The notes under the pieces: model-generated
Told to the model about the DNA's origin: nothing
The model's input: only the letters and a program-made list of their open reading frames with translations
Databases searched by the model: none
Translations under genes and position numbers: made by a program
Source of the DNA: Gordonia amicalis NBRC 100051 = JCM 11271
Lineage (GTDB): Bacteria > Actinomycetota > Actinomycetes > Mycobacteriales > Mycobacteriaceae
Reading direction: 5' to 3'
Assembly: GCF_000332995.1 (NCBI RefSeq)
Contig: NZ_BANS01000021.1
Span: 85,585-149,584, forward strand
DNA: 64,000 bases
Part shown: positions 8,629 to 17,248 of the stretch, piece after piece
Position numbering within the stretch: position 1 is the stretch's first letter
How the letters are laid out: every line of letters starts with the position of its first letter

Positions 8629-9347
8629 GCGGATCTCCCCTGGTAGGTCCCCGTGACGTCGAGGACGGCGAACCGGGCAAAGAGTTCCTCGGCGTACCAA
8701 CGGGCGGGTTTGGTGCGCGAGATGGCGGACTTGTGGGCGGGGGAGCGGTAGGCGAAGTCGGTGAGGTCGTGCGCGGAGTCCCAGAGCGAGAACGTGCCCT
8801 GGACGCCGATCGGCAGCTCGCCGACGCCGAGCGCGAGTCGATTCCCCTGTGCGCCGGCCAGTTCCGACGCCACCGGCGGAACCGCCCGCCAGAAGGACGC
8901 CATCGTCGTCGGCCGCAACCGGGCGCGGGTGAGTGCGGCGACCGGTCCCGCCCAGTCACGTGGCCGGACCCCGGCGGCCGGCTGGCCGTCGTGCGACCGA
9001 TGGCCGAACGGGTCGACCCTCGACCACCGACCCTTCGACCGGAGCGGCCGCATCGTGATGCGCAGTTCCTCGGTGCTCGAGTCCTGCCAGCGTCGCAGGA
9101 CCCGCGAATTCGACGAGGCGCGCGCCGCATCGTCGTCGTTCCAGACGGTGAGCGCTGCCCAGTGCCGCAGGTCGGCGCTCTCCATCGTGAACGTCCTGGC
9201 GGTTCCGGTGCCGAGCAGTTTGGCGAACCGAAGTCCCGGGGTCGCCCGTAGCGCGCGGCGTCCCGATGCCATCCGGCCGAGCGCGGGCATCACCCGGTCG
9301 ACGCCCCAGATGCGCAACTCGACCGTCGGAGCACCATCCGAGTTCAT
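8625..9347 (-). CDS. crtA: Spheroidene monooxygenase family protein (CrtA-like)
   Basis: CrtA enzymes are haem-type oxygenases that put a keto group at C-2 of acyclic carotenoid ends. The 240-residue product shows the family pattern: LRIWGVDRVMPALGRM near the start, GLRFAKLLGTGTARTFT, and SLWDSAHDLTDFAYRSPAHKS near the C-terminus. The ATG at 9347 overlaps the crtE stop (ATGA); an ATG-like start 18 bp upstream is less likely. Context with CruF and a glycosyltransferase supports late-stage end-group modification. The exact substrate is unknown. Confidence 0.85.
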   Translation of the reverse strand: MNSDGAPTVELRIWGVDRVMPALGRMASGRRALRATPGLRFAKLLGTGTARTFTMESADLRHWAALTVWNDDDAARASSNSRVLRRWQDSSTEELRITMRPLRSKGRWSRVDPFGHRSHDGQPAAGVRPRDWAGPVAALTRARLRPTTMASFWRAVPPVASELAGAQGNRLALGVGELPIGVQGTFSLWDSAHDLTDFAYRSPAHKSAISRTKPARWYAEELFARFAVLDVTGTYQGRSA

Positions 9348-10486
9348 GAGCGGCGCCACACACAACGTTCGACGAGGGAGGTGAGGGCCTGACGGGTCTG
9401 GTCGTCCACCGAGGCGTGCGCGACGACGGCGAGAGCGTCCTCGGCGAGCTCGACGATGCGTTGTTCGACGCGTTCGAGCGCGCCGGTGGATTCCACGACC
9501 TCGCGCATCAGTGCCGCACCGTCGGCGTCGAGGTCCGGGTTGCCGAGGCAGTTGGCCATCACCCGCCGTTCCGTCCAGGTCGCCGATTCCTCGGCCAGTG
9601 CCATCAGCATGGTGCGCTTGCCCTCGCGGATGTCGTCGATCGTCGGCTTCCCGGTGACCTTCTCGTCGCCGAAGACACCGAGGATGTCGTCGCGCAGCTG
9701 AAATGCTTCACCGGCGCTGAGCCCGATGCGGTCGTAGTCGGCCAGGAGGCCGGCGTCCGCGCCGGCGAGCGTGCCACCGAGACGGAGCGGTTGCCCGATG
9801 CTGTAGCGGGCGCTCTTGTATCGGAGGACGCGCACGGTCCGATCAGGATCGGTGTGCTCCTCGGTCTGGCCGAGCATGTCCAGGTACTGCCCCGCGTAGG
9901 CCTCGTTGCGCATCTCCGTCCAGGTCTCGCGCACGGCTTGCCGGACGTCCCGGGGCACGGCGTCGACCGCCGCGGCGACCAGATCGTCCGACCACGACAG
10001 GCACATGTCGCCGACGAGGATCGCAACGGCGGTGCCCCACGTGTCGGAATCGCCGCGGCGCCCGTCGGCGCGATGAGTGTCGGCGAAGTGGCGGTGGACG
10101 GTGGGGAGGCCGCGACGGGTGTCGGAGTCGTCCATCACGTCGTCGTGGACCAGGGCGGCGAAGTGGAACAACTCGATCGCGGACGCCAACTCGACGACAC
10201 CGGGCACCGTCTGCCCACGTGCCGCGCCTCGAGCACCCCACAGGCAGAAGGCCGCGCGCAGGCGCTTGCCACCGCCGATACGTCCCCCGATGGCATCCAC
10301 CGCGGGAGTGAGCTCGGCCCCCACTTTCTGCAGCGTCAGGGCATGGCGGCGGAAGTGCGCGGCCAGGACCTCCTCGACGAGTTCCAGGTCGGTCGTCGCG
10401 TCGTCGATCGCGCGGAGACCGGAGTTCGTGTCGAGGACAGGCCGGTGGGGGAGGGATGAGTCGGTCATCTCTGCGGTCTGTGTCAT
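9344..10486 (-). CDS. crtE: Polyprenyl synthase, geranylgeranyl diphosphate synthase type
   Basis: This enzyme extends allylic diphosphates with IPP to give GGPP for phytoene synthase. The 380-residue protein has the first Asp-rich motif in ALVHDDVMDDSDTRRG near residue 114 and the second in FQLRDDILGVFGDEKVTGKP near 260. The chosen ATG at 10486 follows an AAGGG site; the frame is open further upstream but that part is Pro-rich and overlaps the divergent promoter region. It is first in a five-gene - operon (crtE-crtA-cruF-GT2-second crtI) with overlaps of 4, 4, 14 and 4 bp. Confidence 0.92.
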   Translation of the reverse strand: MTQTAEMTDSSLPHRPVLDTNSGLRAIDDATTDLELVEEVLAAHFRRHALTLQKVGAELTPAVDAIGGRIGGGKRLRAAFCLWGARGAARGQTVPGVVELASAIELFHFAALVHDDVMDDSDTRRGLPTVHRHFADTHRADGRRGDSDTWGTAVAILVGDMCLSWSDDLVAAAVDAVPRDVRQAVRETWTEMRNEAYAGQYLDMLGQTEEHTDPDRTVRVLRYKSARYSIGQPLRLGGTLAGADAGLLADYDRIGLSAGEAFQLRDDILGVFGDEKVTGKPTIDDIREGKRTMLMALAEESATWTERRVMANCLGNPDLDADGAALMREVVESTGALERVEQRIVELAEDALAVVAHASVDDQTRQALTSLVERCVWRRS

Positions 10487-10611
10487 GTCGAGGCCCTTCG
10501 GGGGGTGCGGGTCGGCTGTCGGGTCCGCCGGCGTATGCGGGTAACCGGTCTTCGGAGCGGTGACACCCGACGGATGGGTGCGGGCTCCGGGATGCCGGTA
10601 CGTTGGGTCGC

Positions 10612-10905
10612 ATGGCAGTGGATGCAACGGTTCCCGTGGTGGCGGTCGGTCTGGTCGGCGGTTTCGCGGCGGCGCGATACAGCGGTCGGCGAGAGCTGGG
10701 CGGGGTGGTCCTCGCGACGGCAGGCGCCTGGTGCACCCGACGGTGGGCGGTCGAGAAGGGGCCGGCGGTGGCGGGCGGTCTGCTCGCCACCTATCTGGCG
10801 GCGTTCGGCGGCTCGCATCCGCTCGCGAAGAAGATCGGTGCCTGGCCGTCCGTGGGCCTGGTGACGGTTGCCGCCGCCGGCGTGACGGCGATCGCCACGC
10901 GCTGA
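10612..10905 (+). CDS. Small hydrophobic protein divergent from crtE
   Basis: This 97-residue protein has two or three glycine- and alanine-rich hydrophobic segments (VPVVAVGLVGGFAAARY, AVAGGLLATYLAAFGG, VGLVTVAAAGVTAIA). TACGTT at 10599-10604 lies 7 nt before the ATG, suggesting a leaderless transcript; a TTG three codons upstream is a less likely start. It shares the 125-bp region between starts with crtE and may be co-regulated with the carotenoid genes. No function is recognised. Confidence 0.6.
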   Translation: MAVDATVPVVAVGLVGGFAAARYSGRRELGGVVLATAGAWCTRRWAVEKGPAVAGGLLATYLAAFGGSHPLAKKIGAWPSVGLVTVAAAGVTAIATR

Positions 10906-10973
10906 GTCAGGGTCCCTCGGACACAGCCGGAATCGTCCCGGGCCGGCCGATGCCGACGTTACGATCGGCTCCC

Positions 10974-12254
10974 ATGACCACGGGATACGGGCGAGCGCGG
11001 CAGAATGACATCTACACCGCTGGTGTTCACCGACGAAAGCCACGCGTGCCAACCGATTTCGCGGAACTCGAACGTCGCGCCAGACGGGCGATGTCGGCCC
11101 GCGCGTGGGCGTACATCGGCGGCGGTGCCGGTGAGGGTCGCACGATGGCGGCCAACCGCCGGGCCCTGGACCGCTGGGCGATCGTGCCGCGGATTCTCCG
11201 CGATGTCTCCGAGCGAAACCTCGAGGTGGAACTGTTCGGGCGTCGCATCCCGGCACCGGTGTTGTTCGCGCCGGTGGGTGCCGGGTCCCTGGCTGTTCCG
11301 AACGCCGACCGGCTGATCGGTCATGCGGCCGCGGAACTCGGTGTGCCGTACATCTTTTCGAACCAGGCGAGTGTGCCGATGGAGACCGTGGCCGCCGAGA
11401 TGGACGGTGTGGCGCCAGGTGCGCCGCGATGGTTCCAGCTGTACTGGTCCACCGACGACGAGTTGGTCGACAGCCTGCTCGCCCGTGCGGAGGAGATCGG
11501 TGCCGACGCGGTGGTCGTCACCTTGGACACCACGATGCTCGGATGGCGTCCCCAGGACCTGAACCTGGGATCGCTGCCATTCGCGCGGGGTGAGGGCATC
11601 GCGCAGTACACCTCGGACCGGCGCTTCGCCGACATCGTCACCGAGCGACTGCGCACCGCCGCCGGGGAACGACCCGAGATCTCCCTCGGCGCCATCGCGA
11701 CCCTGATCTCGATCACCCGCAACGCGCCGGGGCGCTTCCTCGCGAATCTCACGTCGGCCCGACCGCGCGCCGCGGTGCAGACCTTTCTCGACATCTATTC
11801 GCGTCCGTCGCTGAGCTGGGACGATCTCGCGGGGCTGCGCGGGCGGACGTCGCTGCCGATCGTGCTCAAGGGGGTGCTCCATCCCGACGATGCCCGTCGC
11901 GCCGTCGACGCCGGGGTCGACGGCATCATCGTGTCCAACCACGGTGGACGCCAGATCGACGGTGCCGTGAGCACGATCGACGCCCTCGAGGAGATCGCGC
12001 CCGCCGTCGACGGCCGGATCAAGGTGCTCATCGACTCCGGGATCTACACCGGCTCAGACGTTTTCAAGGCACTCGCGCTCGGCGCCGACGCCGCCTGCAT
12101 CGGCCGGCCGCACATGTACGGGCTGGCGCTTGCCGGTGCCGACGGTGCACGCGACGCGGTGGCCGACATCATCGCCGAACTCGACCTCACGCTCGGACTC
12201 GCCGGCCATACCGACGTTGCCGCGCTCGGCCGCGATGCGTTGCGGAGGTTGTAG
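10974..12254 (+). CDS. FMN-dependent alpha-hydroxy-acid oxidase/dehydrogenase (lactate 2-monooxygenase-like)
   Basis: This 426-residue TIM-barrel flavoprotein oxidises 2-hydroxy acids to 2-keto acids or, in the monooxygenase subgroup, decarboxylates the product. The family signature with catalytic His and Arg, VSNHGGRQIDGA, lies near residue 322, and the substrate-strand WFQLYW near 155. TACGAT (10960-10965) 8 nt before the ATG supports a leaderless start; the open frame further upstream lies over the small hydrophobic gene. The N-terminal part (QNDIY, then WAYIGGGAGEGRTMAANR) resembles mycobacterial lactate 2-monooxygenase, but the substrate cannot be fixed from sequence. Confidence 0.88.
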   Translation: MTTGYGRARQNDIYTAGVHRRKPRVPTDFAELERRARRAMSARAWAYIGGGAGEGRTMAANRRALDRWAIVPRILRDVSERNLEVELFGRRIPAPVLFAPVGAGSLAVPNADRLIGHAAAELGVPYIFSNQASVPMETVAAEMDGVAPGAPRWFQLYWSTDDELVDSLLARAEEIGADAVVVTLDTTMLGWRPQDLNLGSLPFARGEGIAQYTSDRRFADIVTERLRTAAGERPEISLGAIATLISITRNAPGRFLANLTSARPRAAVQTFLDIYSRPSLSWDDLAGLRGRTSLPIVLKGVLHPDDARRAVDAGVDGIIVSNHGGRQIDGAVSTIDALEEIAPAVDGRIKVLIDSGIYTGSDVFKALALGADAACIGRPHMYGLALAGADGARDAVADIIAELDLTLGLAGHTDVAALGRDALRRL

Positions 12255-12259
12255 GCGCG

Positions 12260-12352
12260 CGTTTCGACACGGCGCCTCGCTGCGCTCGGTGCCGGCTCAA
12301 CGGGCGGGGAGGGGTCGTCGCTGCGCTCGGTGCCGGCTCAACGGGCGGAGGA
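12260..12352. repeat. Dispersed repeat (TTTCGACRCGGCGCC family), two partial copies
   Basis: GCTGCGCTCGGTGCCGGCTC occurs twice (about 12280 and 12320), embedded in the unit that begins GTTTCGACACGGCGCCTCG. The same unit is found at 42902-43048, 43771-43905, 54361-54510 and 57184-57232. Confidence 0.8.
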
Positions 12353-12382
12353 ACGAGCGGAGGGGTGGCTCAGAAGGCCGAA

Positions 12383-12417
12383 AAGCCCGTCCCGCTCGCG
12401 ATGAGCGGGACGGGCTT
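12383..12417. terminator. Bidirectional hairpin terminator
   Basis: AAGCCCGTCCCGCTC (12383-12397) and GAGCGGGACGGGCTT (12403-12417) form a perfect 15-bp stem with a 5-nt loop between two convergent genes. An A run (12381-12384) serves as the T-tract for the - strand gene. Confidence 0.85.
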
Positions 12418-12438
12418 CCCCCAACCGGGAACCGGAAC

Positions 12439-13395
12439 TCAGACCAGAGGGCGACCGGTGCGCATCCGCCACCGGACGTCGGCGAGCAGCAGGTTGAACG
12501 GGAAGCTGCGAACCGGCTTGGGTGCGCGGGTGATGATCGCCCGGAGTGCGGCGTTGTGCTTGTCGAAGAACAGTTGCTGCCACGGCGACAGTCGCACGTC
12601 CATCTTCCGGCGGAAGTTCTCCGGCAGGAAGCCGATGGCCAGGATCTCGAAGTACCAGCCCAGTAGCTTGGCCACGATCGGACCCAGGAACTCGGCGCGG
12701 GCGATCTTCATCAGGTACTCACGGATGACCGGGTCGATCTCGAGAGTCTCGACGGTCTCGTTCCAGTACTCCTCGAAGGCCGCTCGATCGGCCGGCCAGG
12801 CCTCGCGCGGGACCTGCAGCGTGGTGCCCAGGACGGCGCCGGCCTGGTAGAAATCGTCGGACACCTCGGTCATCCCGCCGAAGATCCGATGGACGTCCTC
12901 GGTGCCGCGGTACAGGCAGGCCGCGACCCACAGCTGCAGCTTCGGGTCGAAGGCGTTGTATTTGACCGGGCTGTCGGTGGTGGACCGGACCTGCGCGTGG
13001 GCTTTGCCGATCGCCTTGCGGTAGGCCTTGCGGTCCTTGGCGCTGCCCAGACCGGCGACCGCGAGGTAGCTCAGAGTGGTGCGACCGCGCTTGAGGGGAT
13101 GCTTGAACAGATTCCCGGAGTCGACGCGGCTCTCGTACACGCCGTAACCCACCGCCGGCAGGCTCAGCTGCATGATGACGTTCGCCGCGCCGGCGAGGAC
13201 GCCGATGCCCAACGGATCGAGGTTCTGTGCGGAGGGGAGCGCGTCCAGTTCGGCGCGGGACATGCGTGCGGTCGACGGCAGGAACTCGGTGTCCGGCTTC
13301 TCCGCGGCGAGGAACTGCTCGATCTCGGGTGTGGCGTCGGCCGACGTTCGCGGCGACAGGGCCGAGCTTCCACTGGTGATAGGCTCCGATGCCAT
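12439..13395 (-). CDS. Oxygenase MpaB family protein (DUF2236)
   Basis: This 318-residue protein matches the MpaB/latex-clearing-protein-like DUF2236 family, haem b proteins of which some cleave C-C bonds in polyisoprenes or related terpenoids. Family-type stretches are LPAVGYGVYESRVDSG near residue 72, HAQVRSTTD near 128, and FDPKLQLWVAACLYRGTEDV near 145. The ATG at 13395 has a strong AGGAGGGG site; a longer open frame upstream is unlikely. It is divergent from a TetR gene with palindrome GTTTTATAAAAC between them. The substrate is not known. Confidence 0.83.
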   Translation of the reverse strand: MASEPITSGSSALSPRTSADATPEIEQFLAAEKPDTEFLPSTARMSRAELDALPSAQNLDPLGIGVLAGAANVIMQLSLPAVGYGVYESRVDSGNLFKHPLKRGRTTLSYLAVAGLGSAKDRKAYRKAIGKAHAQVRSTTDSPVKYNAFDPKLQLWVAACLYRGTEDVHRIFGGMTEVSDDFYQAGAVLGTTLQVPREAWPADRAAFEEYWNETVETLEIDPVIREYLMKIARAEFLGPIVAKLLGWYFEILAIGFLPENFRRKMDVRLSPWQQLFFDKHNAALRAIITRAPKPVRSFPFNLLLADVRWRMRTGRPLV

Positions 13396-13435
13396 CGAAC
13401 CCCTCCTGGCCGGATTTAGGAAACGTTTGCTTCCC

Positions 13436-13447
13436 GTTTTATAAAAC
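13436..13447. promoter_or_regulatory. Palindrome between the MpaB-type gene and TetR
   Basis: GTTTTATAAAAC is a perfect 12-bp palindrome in the 83-bp divergent region, an AT-rich island in GC-rich sequence. It is a good candidate operator for the TetR protein at 13479 and may overlap the - strand promoter. Confidence 0.5.
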
Positions 13448-13478
13448 ATGAACTTACTGGGGTGTCAAGATAGGAACC

Positions 13479-14183
13479 ATGGGAAGAGGACCTTCGACCC
13501 CGGAAACCGGGTCCGACGCCGCTGCGTCGGATACGGCTGCTTCCCTCCGCGCGTACGGCGGCGAGGGTGGCGACACCCGGGTCGCGCGACGCCGCGCATC
13601 GCTGATCGACGCAGCTCTGGACCTGCTCGGCGCCGATGACGCGGAGGCGGTCACGGTGCGCGGAGTCTGTCGGCGGGCCGGCCTGACCGCACGATACTTC
13701 TACGAGAGTTTCGAGTCGGTCGACCAGCTCGTCGGTGTGGTGTACGACGAGGTCATCGAGGAGATCGCACATTCGAGCCTCGCCGCGTTCTCTGAGGGCG
13801 CGACCATGCGCGCCAAGGTGGCCGGAGCGGTCGCCGCGATCGTCGACCTCATCGATCAGGATCGGCGCAAGGGTCGACTGCTGTTCTCGCAAGCCCTGCT
13901 GAGCCCGGTGATCGCAGCGAAGCGGATGGAGTCCACCACACTGTTCGCGGATCTGACGCTCCAGAGCACCTCGACGATTCTCGATGTGCACGTCGGCCCC
14001 GCGCAGGCGACGGGCGTGGCGCATTACCAGGTGGGTGGGTTGAGTCGCCTGCTCGCGGCCTGGCTCGAGGGCGACGTCGAGCTCACGAAGTCGGACGTCG
14101 TGGACCTCAGCATCGCGTTGCTCGTGTCCCCCGCGGAGATCCTGGAGAAGAGCCTGTCCCACCGCAGCGCCGATGGTGAGTAG
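13479..14183 (+). CDS. TetR family regulator
   Basis: This 234-residue protein has a 30-residue Ala/Gly-rich leader and then a TetR helix-turn-helix near residues 40-85 (VTVRGVCRRAGLTARYFYESFESVDQL). It is divergent from the MpaB-type oxygenase and overlaps a second TetR gene, suggesting control of the oxygenase and its own pair. No effector is recognisable. Its stop lies 11 bp inside the next frame if that gene starts at 14173. Confidence 0.82.
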   Translation: MGRGPSTPETGSDAAASDTAASLRAYGGEGGDTRVARRRASLIDAALDLLGADDAEAVTVRGVCRRAGLTARYFYESFESVDQLVGVVYDEVIEEIAHSSLAAFSEGATMRAKVAGAVAAIVDLIDQDRRKGRLLFSQALLSPVIAAKRMESTTLFADLTLQSTSTILDVHVGPAQATGVAHYQVGGLSRLLAAWLEGDVELTKSDVVDLSIALLVSPAEILEKSLSHRSADGE

Positions 14184-14859
14184 TGCCGCGCGTGGAGATA
14201 TGTTTGAACCCATGAACAGCGGAACCGGCGAAACCGACGTACGACCGGCGAAGCAACCTCTCGGCGCGTGGCGTGACTACGGCGAGCCCGAGCTCCCGAT
14301 CCCGCTGGCGGCGGCCCTCGAGGCGTTCGCCGAGCAGGGCTATCACGGCACGTCGGTCAGAGAGGTCGCCGCGCGGGCGAACCTCTCGGTGCCGGGGCTG
14401 TACCACCACTACCCGTCGAAGCAGTCCCTGTTGCAGGGTCTGCTCGAGCGGACGATGACCGACCTGCTGGCCCGGTCGGAGGCGGCGATCCTCGAAGCCG
14501 GACCGGAGCCGGTGAAGCAGTTCGACGCGGTCGTCGAATCCTTGCTGCGGTTCCACATGTACCGCCGGGAGCAGGCATTCGTCGGATCCACGGAGATCCG
14601 GAGTCTCGACGACGACTACCGGCCGAAGTACATCGCCCACCGGGACCGTCAGCAGCGGATGGTCGACGAGATCGTCTTCGCCGGCGTGGAGGCGGGCGAC
14701 TTCACCACCGAGTACCCGAAGGATGCGGCCCGCGCGGTGGCCACGATGTGTGTGGGTGTCTCGACGTGGTTCAAACTCGACGGACTGCTGGGCCCGGACG
14801 AGCTGATCGCGCGGAATCTTCAGCTGGCCCGTGCCCTGGTGGGTTACCGCACCACCTGA
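14173..14859 (+). CDS. TetR family regulator (second of a pair)
   Basis: The frame encodes up to 228 residues with a helix-turn-helix at about residues 48-95 (FAEQGYHGTSVREVAARANL, then YHHYPSKQSLL). Two starts are possible: 14173, overlapping the previous gene by 11 bp, or ATG 14212, which has TATGTT (14199-14204) 7 nt upstream and would be leaderless. It resembles KstR2-class or fatty-acid-responsive TetR proteins in general layout and precedes an acyl-CoA dehydrogenase operon at 14983, so it may regulate that operon. That role is an inference from position. Confidence 0.78.
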   Translation: MVSSAARGDMFEPMNSGTGETDVRPAKQPLGAWRDYGEPELPIPLAAALEAFAEQGYHGTSVREVAARANLSVPGLYHHYPSKQSLLQGLLERTMTDLLARSEAAILEAGPEPVKQFDAVVESLLRFHMYRREQAFVGSTEIRSLDDDYRPKYIAHRDRQQRMVDEIVFAGVEAGDFTTEYPKDAARAVATMCVGVSTWFKLDGLLGPDELIARNLQLARALVGYRTT

Positions 14860-14982
14860 GGGCACGGATTTCACCCGGTCAGCCTTGACCAGGATGACAT
14901 CGCCTGGCAAGGTATGGACGGCCGAACGATCGCTCGGTCGGCGTCGGGTAAAGTTCCCGTCGGTCCAGCCAAAGGAGTCACG

Positions 14983-16197
14983 ATGCCCATAGACCTGCGC
15001 CACGATCCCGCGGTGGTCGAGCTGGTCGAGAAGACCGAACGTTTCGTCCGCGAGTACGTGTTGCCGCTCGAGGATGCGAACGCCGGCGACATCACCGCAG
15101 CCGGCGGAGACGACCTGCGCCGCGAGATGAATGCAAAGGCCAAGGCGGAGGGCATCTTCGCCCCGCACGCACCGGTCGAGTTCGGCGGTCTCGGCCTGAA
15201 CATGACCGACCGCGCGCCGGTCTTCGAGGCGGCGGGCTACTCCACCTTCGGTCCTGTCGCGCTGCACATCGGCGCGCCGGATGAGGGCAACATCCACATG
15301 CTCGAGCGCATCGCCAGCGAAGAGCAGCGCCACAAGTATCTCGCCCCGCTCGCCACCGGCGAGGTGCGGTCGGCCTTCGCGATGACCGAACCGGCGCCGG
15401 GCGCGGGCTCGGACCCCAATGCGCTGCGTACGCAGGCCGTCCGCGCCGACGGCGGCTGGAAGATCAACGGCAAGAAGCACTTCATCACCGGCGCCGAGGG
15501 CGCGGGCTTCTTCATCATCATGGCCCGCACGGCCGGCTCGCCCGGTGACCGCGGCGGCGCCACGATGTTCCTGGCTCCGGCCGACACCCCGGGAATCACC
15601 GTCGGTCGCCACATCAACACCATCGACAAGGCGATGATCGGCGGACACTGCGAGGTCACCTTCGACGACCTCTTCGTTCCCGACGCCGACATCCTCGGCG
15701 AGGTCGACGAGGGCTACCGCTACGCACAGGTCCGGCTCGGACCGGCCCGCATGACCCATGTCATGCGCTGGCTCGGCGCCGCCAAACGCTGCCACGACGT
15801 CGCGGTCGACTATGTCTCGCGCCGTGAGGGATTCGGTGGCCGACTTGGCGACCTCGGCATGATCCAGCAGATGATCGCAGACAACGAGATCGACCTCGCC
15901 GCATCGCGTGCGCTCCTGCTCAAGGCCTGTCATGAACTGGACCTGGGCAACCACGCGTCCGACGAGACCTCGATCGCGAAGACCTTTGCCGGTGAAGCAT
16001 ATTCGCGCATCGCCGACCGCAGCATCCAGATGTGCGGCGGCCTCGGGGTCTCCGCCGACCTGCCGATCGCCCGCCTGTCGCAGGAACTTCGTCCGTTCCG
16101 CGTCTACGACGGTCCGTCCGAGGTCCACCGCTGGGCCATCGCGCGCCGCGCCGTCGGCCGCGCGAAGAAGGCACAGGCCGCGGCGGGTGCGAAATGA
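14983..16197 (+). CDS. Acyl-CoA dehydrogenase (ACAD10/11-like)
   Basis: FAD-dependent acyl-CoA dehydrogenases carry out the first step of beta-oxidation. The 404-residue protein has the flavin segment AFAMTEPAPGAGSDP near residue 127, the second family signature near 345 (SIQMCGGLGVSADLPIARL) and YDGPSEVHRWAIARRA near the C-terminus. AAAGGAG 6 nt before the ATG fixes the start; a frame open 69 bp further upstream is rejected. The stop overlaps the following kinase-like gene (ATGA). Coupling with an APH-like protein mirrors the ACAD10/11 fusion of animals, which handles 4-hydroxy-acids; that link is inference. Confidence 0.9.
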   Translation: MPIDLRHDPAVVELVEKTERFVREYVLPLEDANAGDITAAGGDDLRREMNAKAKAEGIFAPHAPVEFGGLGLNMTDRAPVFEAAGYSTFGPVALHIGAPDEGNIHMLERIASEEQRHKYLAPLATGEVRSAFAMTEPAPGAGSDPNALRTQAVRADGGWKINGKKHFITGAEGAGFFIIMARTAGSPGDRGGATMFLAPADTPGITVGRHINTIDKAMIGGHCEVTFDDLFVPDADILGEVDEGYRYAQVRLGPARMTHVMRWLGAAKRCHDVAVDYVSRREGFGGRLGDLGMIQQMIADNEIDLAASRALLLKACHELDLGNHASDETSIAKTFAGEAYSRIADRSIQMCGGLGVSADLPIARLSQELRPFRVYDGPSEVHRWAIARRAVGRAKKAQAAAGAK

Positions 16198-17210
16198 CCG
16201 GAGTCGAATCAGCTCTCGAGGCGGACAAACTCCGCCGACTCCTCGTCGACAGCGGCGTCGAAGTCGCCGGTGACCTGTCCATCGACCTGATCAGTGGCGG
16301 CAAGTCGAATCTGACCTACACCGTCACCGACGGCCACACGAAGTGGGTGGCGCGTCGTCCACCGACTGGTGGACTCACGCCGTCCGCCCACGACATGAAC
16401 CGCGAGTGGGCTGTCACCAGTGCGCTGCAGTCGACCTCGGTGCCGGTCGCGCGAACTGTCGCCTTCGACTCCGACGGGTCGATCATCGGGGCACCCTGCA
16501 CGGTCGTCGAATTCGTCGACGGCCGGGTGGTGCGCACCGCCGAGGATCTCGCCGTGTACTCCGACGAGGAGGTGGCCGCCAATCTCGACGGTCTCGTCCG
16601 GACGCTCGCCGACCTGCACGCCGTCGACTACCACGCCGTCGGTCTCGGCGACTTCGGACGGCCGGCCGGATTCGCTGCGCGACAGGTCAAACTGTGGGCC
16701 CGTCAGTGGGGTCACGTGAAGACCCGCGAGCTGCCCGACGTGGACCGCCTCGTCGAAGCGCTGTCCGAGCGTGTGCCCGAGAAGGCCCGGGAATCGGTGG
16801 TGCACGGGGACTTCCGCGTCGACAACACGATCGTGGACGCGAACGACCCGGCACGCATCGCCGCTGTCGTGGACTGGGAGATGTCGACGCTCGGCGATCC
16901 ACTGACCGACGTCGCGCTCATGTGCGTGTACCGGACCGGTGCCTTCGACCAGGTGCTCGGCTTCTCCGCGGCGTGGACCAGCGATCGCTACGCATCCGTG
17001 GACGAGATCGCGCAGAAGTATGCCACCGCAACCGGTTCCGACCTCGGCGACTGGGACTTCTACCTCGGTCTCGCCAACCTGAAGCTCGGCGTGATCGCCG
17101 AGGGCATCACCTACCGTGCCCTCTCGGGCGCGTCGTCGGGCGACGGCGCCGAGCGTGCGGGTGAGGCCACCGCGGCTTTCATCGCCGACGGTCTGCGTCA
17201 CATCAGCTGA
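16194..17210 (+). CDS. Aminoglycoside-phosphotransferase-like kinase paired with acyl-CoA dehydrogenase
   Basis: This 338-residue protein has the APH/choline-kinase fold: catalytic loop VVHGDFRVDNTIV near residue 202 and the Mg-binding VVDWEMSTLGDPLTDVAL near 224. The ATG at 16194 overlaps the dehydrogenase stop. In bacteria and in ACAD10/11 this domain is found beside or fused to acyl-CoA dehydrogenases and phosphorylates hydroxyacyl-CoA substrates so that phosphate can be eliminated. Antibiotic resistance is unlikely from this context. The substrate is inferred. Confidence 0.87.
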   Translation: MTGVESALEADKLRRLLVDSGVEVAGDLSIDLISGGKSNLTYTVTDGHTKWVARRPPTGGLTPSAHDMNREWAVTSALQSTSVPVARTVAFDSDGSIIGAPCTVVEFVDGRVVRTAEDLAVYSDEEVAANLDGLVRTLADLHAVDYHAVGLGDFGRPAGFAARQVKLWARQWGHVKTRELPDVDRLVEALSERVPEKARESVVHGDFRVDNTIVDANDPARIAAVVDWEMSTLGDPLTDVALMCVYRTGAFDQVLGFSAAWTSDRYASVDEIAQKYATATGSDLGDWDFYLGLANLKLGVIAEGITYRALSGASSGDGAERAGEATAAFIADGLRHIS

Positions 17211-17248
17211 GAGTCACATGGGAACAGTCAGAATACGGGGACAAGTGC

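Noticed and set aside
14107..16128. A 673-codon - strand frame over the TetR and acyl-CoA dehydrogenase genes.
   Set aside because: It crosses two well supported + strand genes and shows no family motifs; it is a shadow frame.
16194..17210. Aminoglycoside resistance gene.
   Set aside because: The APH fold is present, but coupling to an acyl-CoA dehydrogenase indicates a metabolic kinase.
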